The position numbers and the translations under genes are program-made. From contig CAYXVU010000102.1 in assembly GCA_964468725.1 (NCBI GenBank), positions 1 to 19,964 on the forward strand: DNA of 19,964 nucleotides, read 5' to 3'. The notes beneath the pieces were generated by a model. It was given only the letters and a program-made list of their open reading frames with translations, searched no databases and was not told the origin of the DNA. Position 1 is the first letter of the stretch. The number at the start of each line of letters is the position of its first letter. The stretch is from CAYXVU01 sp964468725 (GTDB taxonomy: Bacteria > Acidobacteriota > Blastocatellia > UBA7656). This document shows positions 1 to 7,034 of this stretch, piece after piece.

Positions 1-365
1 ATGAGAACATACGTGCTGCACTCCGTTCCAGTATTTGCACTGGGGCTGTTTTATGCGTATTGTACCACCCTTCAATGTAATCAAAGACTTCCAGCTTCGC
101 CTCTTCTACCCTATTGAATCTCCGACGATTCAATAACCCGCATTCCAACCTCACGAAGAGACTATCCTACTTTGCGTTATCCTCATCATCGAGACTCAGG
201 TCACAGTTACGGGCGAATTGGTATCAAATCATTTCTTTCGTACCCAATGAAACCTCGAAAACACAGCGCGGGTTTTCACCTTGCTTACCTACCAAGTAAT
301 TGAATGCTCAAGACGACAGTGTTAGAAACCGCAAGGAGACAAATTTCTGAGTCGGAGAGGGCACT
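1..365. other. gene-free leader region upstream of the tandem hydrolase
   Basis: I see no convincing gene here. The only open frames are short (38 codons from base 1, 61 codons from 114), with no ribosome binding site and no recognisable composition. The stretch looks more AT-rich than the genes downstream. It probably holds the 3' flank of something outside the window plus the promoter and leader of the hydrolase gene at 366. Confidence 0.6.
300..328 (+). promoter_or_regulatory. possible sigma-70-like promoter for the tandem hydrolase gene
   Basis: TTGAAT at 300-305 and TAGAAA at 323-328 are separated by 17 bases, and each matches the bacterial -35/-10 consensus at 4 of 6 positions. It lies 37 bases upstream of the ATG at 366. 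This is a weak pattern match in an AT-richer region and may be chance. Promoter consensus in this phylum is not well defined from sequence alone. Confidence 0.22.
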
Positions 366-2291
366 ATGAGTAAAAGTAGAATTCGTTATTGGCTTTCCGG
401 TATGACTATTTTTCTTCTTCTGATGGCGGCAACCAACACCACTGCGCTGCGCGGCATTGCTGTTTCGGCAGCCGACACGGAGGTGATTTCGCAACCGGAA
501 ACGCCTTCGGCGAGATTCCCTTTTCGCTCACACTATGTCGAAGTGGAAGGGGCAAAGATGCACTACGTTGACGAAGGTGAAGGCGAGCCCATCCTGTTGT
601 TACATGGTACGCCGACTTCGGCGTATATGTGGCGCAATGTCATTCCCCATCTCAGTGTATTGGGTCGCGTCATCGCCGTTGATCTGATCGGCTTTGGGAA
701 ATCTGATAAACCAGACATTGCTTATCGCTTTACCGACCACGTTCGTTATCTCGAAGGATTCATTGAAAAGCTGCGTCTGAAAAACCTCACCCTGGTGATG
801 CACGATTGGGGCGGAGCCTTGGGTTTTCACTATGCGACGCGCCACCCCGCCAACATCAAGGGATTGGCTTTCTTCGAAACGTTGCTCGCTCCTTTGCCGC
901 CTTTGGAATCTTGGCCAGAGCCGTACAGAGGGTTGTGGCAACGGTTTCGGACACCCGAGGAAGGGTGGGATTTGATCGTCAACCAAAATTATTTCATTGA
1001 GCAGCGACTGCCTGCCGAGGTGAAACGCCGACTCAGCGATGAAGAGATGAATCACTACCGTGAGCCGTTCCGAAATCCGGCGAGTCGCAAACCGCTCTGG
1101 CGCTGGCCGAATGAACTGCCGATTGGCGGCGCGCCCGCAGAGGTCGCAAAGATTCAGGAAGAGTATCTGAAAAAGTTGCAACAGTCCGAGTTGCCCAAGC
1201 TGGTGTTATACGCCAACCCCGGCAGCTTGATGCCGGAATCGGTGATCGAATGGATGAAGCAGAACTTCAAAAATCTAAAGGCTGTCTATGTTGGCGAAGG
1301 CTTGCATCAACTCACGGAAGACCTGCCGATGGAGATTAGCGCAGCGTTGGCGGAATGGATTCATCTTGACCTCAGTGCTTCGAAAGCCTCTCTGTCTGAG
1401 GTGACCGTGCCGCCACCGGGCAAACTGTATGACCTCGGCGGTTACAAACTGCATCTGCACTGCACGGGGCGGAGCCAAGGGCCAACGGTAGTCCTCGATG
1501 CGGGCGCACCGGGGTGGTCTATTTATTGGGATGCGATTCAAAAAGAGGTTTCGAAGTTTGCGCGCGTTTGCACCTATGATCGCGCAGGATATGGTTGGAG
1601 CGAGCCGGGGCCGGGGCCGCGCACGGCGAAACAATCGGCTGATGAACTCCATCAATTGTTGGCCAAGGCGGGAGAAAACCGACCGTTGATTTTAGTTGGC
1701 CACTCCTTTGGCGGCTACGTGGTGCGCCATTTTGCCGATTCGTATCGCCGACAGGTGGCAGGCGTCGTGCTTGTAGATGCTGCGCATGAAGCGCAGTGGG
1801 AGCGCTTACCCGGCGCGAAACAGATGCTCGAAAGCAGTTTCGCCGGACGCCGAGCCGCGATTGCCAAAGCCCATGCCGGACAATTGAAAAAGGAGGACTT
1901 TACCGACCCGCCTTCGCCTAGCGTGTTAGCCGCTTATCAATTTGCTTGGTTGCGACCGCAAACTCACGAAACGGCGCTAGCCGAACAACAATCGGCTTTC
2001 GACAGCGCCAAACAGGTTGCGACGACGCGCCCGCTTGGCGACTTGCCGCTGGTCGTATTGACAGCGGGTAATAGTTTCGCTTGGTTCATTCCGCCAACCG
2101 AGGCGAATCTCCCGATGATTCAGCGACTCAATGCCATTTGGATGGAGATGCAGGTTGATCTCACAAAACTCTCGACGCGGAGCCAGCATATCGTGAGCGC
2201 CAATAGCACACATGGACTGACCCGCGAGGAGCCGCACCTCGTCGTGCAAGCGATTCGGCAAGCCCTCGCCGCTGTGCGCAGTCGGCGATGA
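366..2291 (+). CDS. secreted tandem alpha/beta-hydrolase: haloalkane-dehalogenase-like domain fused to a second hydrolase domain
   Basis: This 641-residue protein carries two complete alpha/beta-hydrolase folds. Residues 1-36 look like a signal peptide, so it is probably periplasmic or secreted. Domain 1 (about 54-333) resembles haloalkane dehalogenase subfamily II (DhaA/LinB) along its whole length, including a stretch around 225-252 with HYREPF and PLWRWPNELPI. Its triad appears intact: nucleophile Asp147 in HDWGG, acid Glu171, base His314 in GLHQLTED. The halide-stabilising Trp148 is present, but the partner Asn of the family is Thr82 (HGTPTS). Domain 2 (about 352-637) has CTYDRAGYGWS, nucleophile Ser447 in GHSFGG and probable base His616. 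The start ATG follows GGAGAGG (354-360) at 5 bases. Substrates cannot be read from sequence. Dehalogenation is possible but unproven because of Thr82. The gene stands apart from the next one by 212 bases. Confidence 0.85.
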   Translation: MSKSRIRYWLSGMTIFLLLMAATNTTALRGIAVSAADTEVISQPETPSARFPFRSHYVEVEGAKMHYVDEGEGEPILLLHGTPTSAYMWRNVIPHLSVLGRVIAVDLIGFGKSDKPDIAYRFTDHVRYLEGFIEKLRLKNLTLVMHDWGGALGFHYATRHPANIKGLAFFETLLAPLPPLESWPEPYRGLWQRFRTPEEGWDLIVNQNYFIEQRLPAEVKRRLSDEEMNHYREPFRNPASRKPLWRWPNELPIGGAPAEVAKIQEEYLKKLQQSELPKLVLYANPGSLMPESVIEWMKQNFKNLKAVYVGEGLHQLTEDLPMEISAALAEWIHLDLSASKASLSEVTVPPPGKLYDLGGYKLHLHCTGRSQGPTVVLDAGAPGWSIYWDAIQKEVSKFARVCTYDRAGYGWSEPGPGPRTAKQSADELHQLLAKAGENRPLILVGHSFGGYVVRHFADSYRRQVAGVVLVDAAHEAQWERLPGAKQMLESSFAGRRAAIAKAHAGQLKKEDFTDPPSPSVLAAYQFAWLRPQTHETALAEQQSAFDSAKQVATTRPLGDLPLVVLTAGNSFAWFIPPTEANLPMIQRLNAIWMEMQVDLTKLSTRSQHIVSANSTHGLTREEPHLVVQAIRQALAAVRSRR

Positions 2292-2309
2292 TCTGTCTGA
2301 TCTGTCGCC

Positions 2310-2346
2310 CTCAACGACCTACGCCGGTGATGACGACGGCGTTGAG
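2310..2346 (+). terminator. possible hairpin downstream of the tandem hydrolase (no U-tract)
   Basis: CTCAAC (2310-2315) pairs with GTTGAG (2341-2346), and inside it GCCG (2323-2326) pairs with CGGC (2337-2340), leaving a bulge on the left side. It sits 19 bases after the hydrolase stop codon, a usual place for a transcription end. There is no run of T after it, so it is not a canonical intrinsic terminator. Confidence 0.25.
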
Positions 2347-2380
2347 CTGCGCGATGACCGGTACAGTCAGGCTCACTTAA

Positions 2381-2396
2381 CCTCTCAAAAGAGAGG
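2381..2396. repeat. small perfect hairpin CCTCTC-AAAA-GAGAGG
   Basis: A 6-bp perfect stem with an AAAA loop lies in the spacer between the hydrolase and the next gene. It is followed by GGGATT rather than a T run, so it is a poor terminator. It could be a regulatory or repeat-derived hairpin in the leader of the 2504 gene. Confidence 0.3.
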
Positions 2397-2503
2397 GGGA
2401 TTCATGGCTATCTGTCACAACTCCACTGTCAACTCGTCTAACTATGTAGAGAGCCTTTCTGTTTTCGCTCTCGAAAAGCCCGAAAAGAGGAGGAATCAAT
2501 CTC

Positions 2504-3277
2504 ATGACGAGTTGGCTGAGCTGGTCGGTGATCTTACTGTTTGGGATGATGCCTGTAATGGTCGCGCGAACCACGCCGCAAGACCATCAAGTCCCGAAAC
2601 TGCGAGTCGGTGATGCGGATGTGGATGGCTCTTTTATTCAACCTTATACCAGCACGTTCAAGCTGACGCGCAAAAGCGCTGACGGCAAAATCAGCGAGGC
2701 CGGTCGTTGGACTTCCGATGTCAAGATTGTTGAGCGCGGTGGTAAGAAGCTGCTGCGGACGCAGGTTGTCAAATACAGCAAAGACGGCGCAAAGGAGTTT
2801 GAGCGCCTTCATCTGACCGATCAGAAGACGCTTGCGCCGCACGTTCTTCATCAAACGGTGGGCGGACAGACAACCTACCACCTAGACATCACCGGCTCGA
2901 AGATTCGCCTTACCGCCCTGCTGACGGCTGAGGCTCCGCCTCTTACGGGTGAATCGGTGCTGGAAGAAGCTCCTTTTGACCTCTCGTTATTCGGCCTCTT
3001 ACTGGCCAGTTTTCCCTTGCGGCAAGGATATAAGGCGGACTTTCCGATCTTTGGTCAGGCTTCGACCTCCAGCCCAAGCTTCTTACTTGCATGGGAGACG
3101 ATGAGCGTTGGAGCGAAAGAGAAAGTACAGGTTGGCGAACGCGAAGTTGAGGCCTGGCCCGTCACCACAACGCTGCGACCATGGACGGTGTGGGTAACCA
3201 AAGAAGCGCCCTATGAAGTGAAGATTGTGCAACGCCTCTCTGACGGGAGCGAGATGGTTTCTGAAATCGTCAAATGA
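2504..3277 (+). CDS. secreted or periplasmic protein of unknown function
   Basis: This is a 257-residue protein with a short hydrophobic N-terminus (residues 1-21, a likely signal peptide) and otherwise beta-rich, soluble sequence with no catalytic motif I recognise. The last third (about 205-245, with VGEREVEAWPV, then PWTVWVTKEAPYEVKIV) is reminiscent of the C-terminal pattern of DUF3108-like periplasmic proteins, but that is only a resemblance. The start is well supported by AGGAGG at 2488-2493, ten bases before the ATG. The stop overlaps the start of the CPBP protease gene (ATGA), indicating translational coupling. It probably opens a four-gene operon with the protease, the ECF sigma factor and the TPR protein. 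Its function is unknown. Confidence 0.75.
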   Translation: MTSWLSWSVILLFGMMPVMVARTTPQDHQVPKLRVGDADVDGSFIQPYTSTFKLTRKSADGKISEAGRWTSDVKIVERGGKKLLRTQVVKYSKDGAKEFERLHLTDQKTLAPHVLHQTVGGQTTYHLDITGSKIRLTALLTAEAPPLTGESVLEEAPFDLSLFGLLLASFPLRQGYKADFPIFGQASTSSPSFLLAWETMSVGAKEKVQVGEREVEAWPVTTTLRPWTVWVTKEAPYEVKIVQRLSDGSEMVSEIVK

Positions 3278-3999
3278 TGATGAAGCACATACAACCACTC
3301 GCTAACCGATTTAGCCGGGCGGCGGCTGGGCTGGAAATCGCCTGCGTTCTCGCCTTCCCGGCGCTTGCGTTAGCTTTTATCCGAAGCGCCGGATTGCGAG
3401 TCATCTTCGTGCCGATGAGCCTTGCCTTTGCGGTCGTATTGGCGTGGGGATGCTTGCGGCGGCAGGGCAAGGGATGGGATGCGGTAGGATTCGCCAAACC
3501 CCAACGAGTTTGGCGAACCCTCTTGGTCGGTCTGGTCAGTTGGATCGGCGTGACCCTAGTCGCCGGGAGTTTGCAGCCGGTAATTGTGAAACTGATCGGA
3601 CAACCTGTGAAATTGGCGGCTCTCGATTTTGTGCGCGGAAACCCGGCAGCCTTTTTCCCGATTCTCCTCAGCGTTGTGTGGGGGAGCGCCGCCTTTGGGG
3701 AAGAGTTAATCTTTCGCGGTTTTGTGATGAACAGGCTGACGAATCTCTTTGGTCAAGGGCGAAGGGCTTGCGTGGCGGCTGTATTGGTACAAGCGATCCT
3801 TTTTGGGCTTATGCATGCTTATCAAGGGCTTACCGGAATCCTTTTCACGGGGATAGTCGGCTGCTTACTGGGTACGGCCTATTGGTTGGCTGGTCGTAAC
3901 CTTTGGGTTACGATCATCGCGCATGGCCTGCTTGATACTGTCAGTTTGACCGCCATCTTTCTTAACTTAGATCGAGGTCTGAGGAGCGGAGGAGGATAA
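3274..3999 (+). CDS. CPBP family intramembrane metalloprotease
   Basis: This is a 241-residue polytopic membrane protein. The family signature is clear: Glu143-Glu144 followed by Arg148 (GEELIFRGF), His181 in GLMHAYQG, and a C-terminal His217/Asp221 pair (AHGLLDT). These match the CPBP (CAAX protease/bacteriocin-processing, Abi) glutamate-type intramembrane protease family, which cleaves membrane-associated substrates. Hydrophobic segments lie at about 22-40, 45-60, 82-103, 125-140, 165-180, 185-205 and 210-230. The start overlaps the preceding stop by 4 bases, and three consecutive ATG codons make the exact start uncertain by two residues. It is directly followed (11 bases) by an ECF sigma factor. 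A role in releasing a membrane-bound regulator is conceivable, but no anti-sigma factor is encoded next to it. Confidence 0.85.
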   Translation: MMMKHIQPLANRFSRAAAGLEIACVLAFPALALAFIRSAGLRVIFVPMSLAFAVVLAWGCLRRQGKGWDAVGFAKPQRVWRTLLVGLVSWIGVTLVAGSLQPVIVKLIGQPVKLAALDFVRGNPAAFFPILLSVVWGSAAFGEELIFRGFVMNRLTNLFGQGRRACVAAVLVQAILFGLMHAYQGLTGILFTGIVGCLLGTAYWLAGRNLWVTIIAHGLLDTVSLTAIFLNLDRGLRSGGG

Positions 4000-4010
4000 A
4001 GAGGACTCTG

Positions 4011-4868
4011 ATGAACCCCCAGGACGTGTGTGAAGATGAGTTAATCGAATCGGCGCTCGAGGGGAATCGTGAAGCCCTCGAAGAGTTGCTCCGTCGCCAC
4101 CAAGACTGGGTGTATAACCTCGTGTTGCGTATGTTGTGGTCACCACAAGATGCCGAAGATGTGACGCAAGAAGTGTTGTTGAAAGCGCTGACGAAACTTT
4201 CGACCTTTCGGCGTCAAAGCAGCTTTCGTACCTGGCTCTACCGCATCGCTGCCAACCATATTCTGGATCTGAAAAAGCGTCCGGCAGAAGAGCGCACGAT
4301 CTCTTTTGAAGAGTACGCTGCCCGGATCAACCGTTGCCCCGACTCCCCGTTACCGGTCGCTGAATGTTTTCCCGTTGCCCCTGAAGTTTTAGTCGAAGAG
4401 ACACGCCTGACGTGTACCACCGGCATGCTCTTATGTTTGAACCGCGAACAACGGTTGACCTTGATCTTAGGCGCAATTTTACAACTAGATGATAAAACGG
4501 CGGCGCAAGTGATGAAGGTTTCGCCGGTCAATTTCCGGCAGAAACTGAGTCGCGCCCGTCGCGCCTTGCGAGAGTTTATGCAAGGTCAATGCGGGTTGGT
4601 GAATCCTAAACAGCCCTGCCGTTGTGCGAATAAAACAGAAGCCTTCAGGCAACGGGGTGTCATTAACCCGCAAAACCTGCGCTTCAACCGCTCCCCCCGC
4701 CCGTTACTATCACAGGTGGTCGGAGCGGCCTCGCAGATCATGGAAACCTGGCTGGCCGAATTCAGGTCGCATCCCTTTGCCAGCAGCCCGGACTTCACCT
4801 CGGTGATTCGGGCGGCATTGTTGCGCAGGGATTTCCAAGAAGCTTGGCGTCTTGACCCGCCAGATTAA
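4011..4868 (+). CDS. ECF-type RNA polymerase sigma factor with Cys-containing C-terminal extension
   Basis: This 285-residue protein has region 2 at about 22-90 (DAEDVTQEV at 47-55; FRTWLYRIAANHILD at 72-86) and region 4 at about 138-187 (AAQVMKVSPVNFRQKLSRARRALREF). It is about 100 residues longer than a minimal ECF factor. The extension begins with a Cys-rich segment, Cys194, Cys203 and Cys205 (CGLVNPKQPCRC), and continues to the C-terminus at about 206-285. Such C-terminal extensions occur in ECF groups that regulate themselves without a separate anti-sigma factor. The Cys cluster suggests metal or redox sensing, which is an inference. It lies 11 bases after the CPBP gene with GGAGG (3990-3994) upstream, and the TPR gene follows 19 bases later. 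No anti-sigma gene is present in the window. Confidence 0.88.
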   Translation: MNPQDVCEDELIESALEGNREALEELLRRHQDWVYNLVLRMLWSPQDAEDVTQEVLLKALTKLSTFRRQSSFRTWLYRIAANHILDLKKRPAEERTISFEEYAARINRCPDSPLPVAECFPVAPEVLVEETRLTCTTGMLLCLNREQRLTLILGAILQLDDKTAAQVMKVSPVNFRQKLSRARRALREFMQGQCGLVNPKQPCRCANKTEAFRQRGVINPQNLRFNRSPRPLLSQVVGAASQIMETWLAEFRSHPFASSPDFTSVIRAALLRRDFQEAWRLDPPD

Positions 4869-4887
4869 CTTGCAAAGGAGTTGTGTC

Positions 4888-5817
4888 ATGACGATTCGGC
4901 AATCCATCTCCCCGATCAGGCGATCATCCGTTTTTCTCTGGCTCACCGCTTTGCTTTTCCTCGCTCTCGCGCCGGAACGCCAAGCGCAGACCTCCATGCA
5001 GGAAGCGGCGGCGTTGTTACAGGCGAAAAAGTATGCGGAGGCAGAGCGCGCCTATCAGGCCATCGTCAATGCCGACCCTCAAAATGGGGAAGCCTGGCAT
5101 CGCCTCGGGGTGGCGCTCGGCGGCCAGATGAAGTTTGAAGCGGCGGCTACTGCTTATCGGAAGTCTATCGAGATTCAATCCTATCCGCCTTCGATGTATA
5201 ACCTTGCCTGTACCTATGCGCGGTTGCAAAACCGCGATGCGGCTTTTGAGTGGTTAGAAAAATCGTTGACTGCAAGCGTCGCCTTCTTCGATTTCGTTTT
5301 GACCGACCCGGATTTGGAGACGCTGCGTACCGATGCGCGATTCAAGCAAATTATTGCCCTGATCGAAAAACGCCGCTTCCCCTGCCAATCGTTGCCGGTC
5401 TACTCCCAATTCGATTTTATGCTCGGCGAGTGGGAAGTTCGCGCGCCGAACAGCAAAGAGATCGTCGGTCACAACCGCTTCGAGAAGATTTTGCATTCCT
5501 GTGCGATAGTCGAGAGCTATACGCAAGGCGCGTCCTATGAAGGGAAGGGACTGCATCTCTTCGACCCCTATCAAAAAAGATGGCGACAGACTTGGACGGA
5601 CAGCAGCGGCAGCGTCGGAGAGTTGTTCGGTGAGTATCGAGATGGTGCGCTGCGCTATGAAGGCTATCTGTCTGAGAGCGATGGTAAGAAGACGATGACG
5701 CGCGGAGCGTTTTTCAATCTCGGCCCTCAGCAAGCGCGTCAAGTTGGTGAACGCTCCTTAGATGGCGGCCAGACTTGGCAAGTGCAATTCGAATTGCTCT
5801 ACACCCGAAAACCCTGA
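4888..5817 (+). CDS. secreted TPR protein with C-terminal DUF1579-like domain
   Basis: This is a 309-residue protein. A signal peptide occupies about residues 1-34 (hydrophobic 15-27, AQA-type cleavage context). Two to three tetratricopeptide repeats span about 36-135 (AEAERAYQAIVNADPQNGEAWHRLG is typical), giving a protein-binding scaffold. The C-terminal part, about 168-309, starts with FDFMLGEWEV and resembles the DUF1579 beta-rich domain found in secreted proteins of unknown role. I chose the ATG at 4888 because AAGGAG (4875-4880) precedes it at 7 bases. A TTG in frame at 4852 would overlap the sigma gene and disrupt the signal peptide. It is the last gene of the presumed operon with the sigma factor and CPBP protease, so it may belong to an envelope-response output. 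Confidence 0.8.
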   Translation: MTIRQSISPIRRSSVFLWLTALLFLALAPERQAQTSMQEAAALLQAKKYAEAERAYQAIVNADPQNGEAWHRLGVALGGQMKFEAAATAYRKSIEIQSYPPSMYNLACTYARLQNRDAAFEWLEKSLTASVAFFDFVLTDPDLETLRTDARFKQIIALIEKRRFPCQSLPVYSQFDFMLGEWEVRAPNSKEIVGHNRFEKILHSCAIVESYTQGASYEGKGLHLFDPYQKRWRQTWTDSSGSVGELFGEYRDGALRYEGYLSESDGKKTMTRGAFFNLGPQQARQVGERSLDGGQTWQVQFELLYTRKP

Positions 5818-6224
5818 TTGTCGAGGCGCTTCACTTCTCTTGCGCCGGTCTCCGTCGCCCGACCTGATTCCAACGAAGGGGCACAACCCCCTGTCAATTG
5901 GTCGGTTGACTGCACGATTCTTTCTGTCGCGCCGTACTCTGCACAAGCCGATACCACACCTTTCTCACCCAGTAGGCGGCGAAGCTCTCACACCCGCGAA
6001 CCCCCTCGATTTCAGCAGCCGATTTGGCGTTGCCCTTTTCTTTTTCGAGTGGTAGAAATACGAATCACTCGGCTAACTCCCTAACTCGAATCACGGGAAT
6101 TGCGCGCCGCGCAGGAACTGGTTAGAACTCTATTTGCAGATGTTGGCAGCGGGGAGGAAGGCAATGCCGAGTAGTTGCTGTCTAATCAAAGCGTGAGCGC
6201 CCCGCGCGTTTGACGAGTACGAAT
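5818..6224. promoter_or_regulatory. 407-base gene-free spacer before the respiratory operon
   Basis: No open frame here has a ribosome binding site or recognisable product. The two overlapping frames between 5762 and 6084 look like read-through of non-coding DNA. It is the longest spacer between two transcribed blocks in the window, so it most likely contains the promoter and 5' leader of the act-cox operon. I could not single out a convincing -35/-10 pair or terminator. Confidence 0.45.
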
Positions 6225-6884
6225 ATGGGTCAGATTTTTCATCGCAGTACAAATGTGATTTCCCGAGTCAGTATTTTTGGCGCGGTGTTCTTTATCGGTT
6301 TTTTATTATGGCTGCTGATGGCACTCAATCGCTCTTCATACAATACGCAGGCTTTTGTGCCGCTCGATCAGCCTGTTCAGTTCAGCCACAAACACCACGT
6401 CGGAGATGTCGGGATTGATTGTCGGTATTGCCACACGTCGGTTGAAACCAATGCCTTCGCGGGCATACCGCCAACCAAGACCTGTATGAATTGCCATTCG
6501 CAAATCTTTGCGGATAGCCCGTACCTCGAAATCGTTCGGGAGAGCTTTCGCACCGGCAAACCCATCAAATGGGTGCGCGTTCATGATCTGCCTGACTTTG
6601 CTTACTTCGATCACAGCATCCACGTCAATAAAGGCGTCGGCTGTACGACCTGTCACGGCCAGATTGATCAGATGCCGCTCATCTTTCAAAGCGCTTCGTT
6701 ACAGATGGAGTGGTGCCTCAGTTGCCATCGCGCACCGGAAAAGTTCGTTCGCCCGAAAGACAAGATTTTCGATGTCAATTGGACGCCTCCTGCCGATCAG
6801 GAAGAGAAAGGCAGGTGGCTGGTCAAGGAGTACAAGATTCAAAGCCCGAACGTGTTGACATCCTGTAGCACTTGCCATCGGTAA
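6225..6884 (+). CDS. actA: alternative complex III pentaheme cytochrome c subunit ActA
   Basis: This 219-residue protein has one N-terminal membrane anchor (about 14-34) and a periplasmic domain with exactly five CXXCH heme-c sites: Cys66-His70, Cys87-His91, Cys140-His144, Cys164-His168 and Cys214-His218. Five hemes, a single anchor and an actB-type gene immediately downstream identify ActA of the quinol:electron-acceptor oxidoreductase (alternative complex III). Many related proteins also carry the cytochrome c7-like domain name. It relays electrons from the ActB/ActC part of the complex. I prefer the ATG at 6225 over an in-frame TTG at 6210, although neither has a strong ribosome binding site. 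A 150-base gap separates it from actB. Confidence 0.92.
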   Translation: MGQIFHRSTNVISRVSIFGAVFFIGFLLWLLMALNRSSYNTQAFVPLDQPVQFSHKHHVGDVGIDCRYCHTSVETNAFAGIPPTKTCMNCHSQIFADSPYLEIVRESFRTGKPIKWVRVHDLPDFAYFDHSIHVNKGVGCTTCHGQIDQMPLIFQSASLQMEWCLSCHRAPEKFVRPKDKIFDVNWTPPADQEEKGRWLVKEYKIQSPNVLTSCSTCHR

Positions 6885-6886
6885 GA

Positions 6887-6925
6887 TACGAAGTGATAAG
6901 CGAAGAGTGACCAGTGACAAGCAGC
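6887..6925. repeat. degenerate GTGAC-type short repeats in the actA-actB spacer
   Basis: Several near-copies of AGTGAYNAG lie in tandem (AGTGATAAG, AGTGACCAG, GTGACAAG). The same words recur just after actE (12732-12758) and, inverted, at 12871-12884. The rest of the spacer to 7034 shows nothing else except the actB ribosome binding site near 7022-7027. Confidence 0.4.
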
Positions 6926-7034
6926 GCGGTTTGATGACGGTTGAGTAACTCACAATGGTCTGAGTTTCTCCGACCCCGGTTCGATTTCGTCCCTCATCAT
7001 TGCGAGGTTGTCGCCGATCACTAGGATAACCTGC

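Noticed and set aside
1..299. Short open frames at 1-117 and 114-299 (+)
   Set aside because: No ribosome binding site, no protein-like composition or recognisable motif; the region is AT-richer and looks non-coding.
5825..5846. GGCGC...GCGCC stem after the TPR gene as a terminator
   Set aside because: Only 5 bp with a 12-base loop and no T run; not distinguishable from chance.
5762..6084. Two overlapping + strand frames after the TPR gene
   Set aside because: They overlap the TPR gene end, have no binding site, and their translations show no domain or signal peptide.
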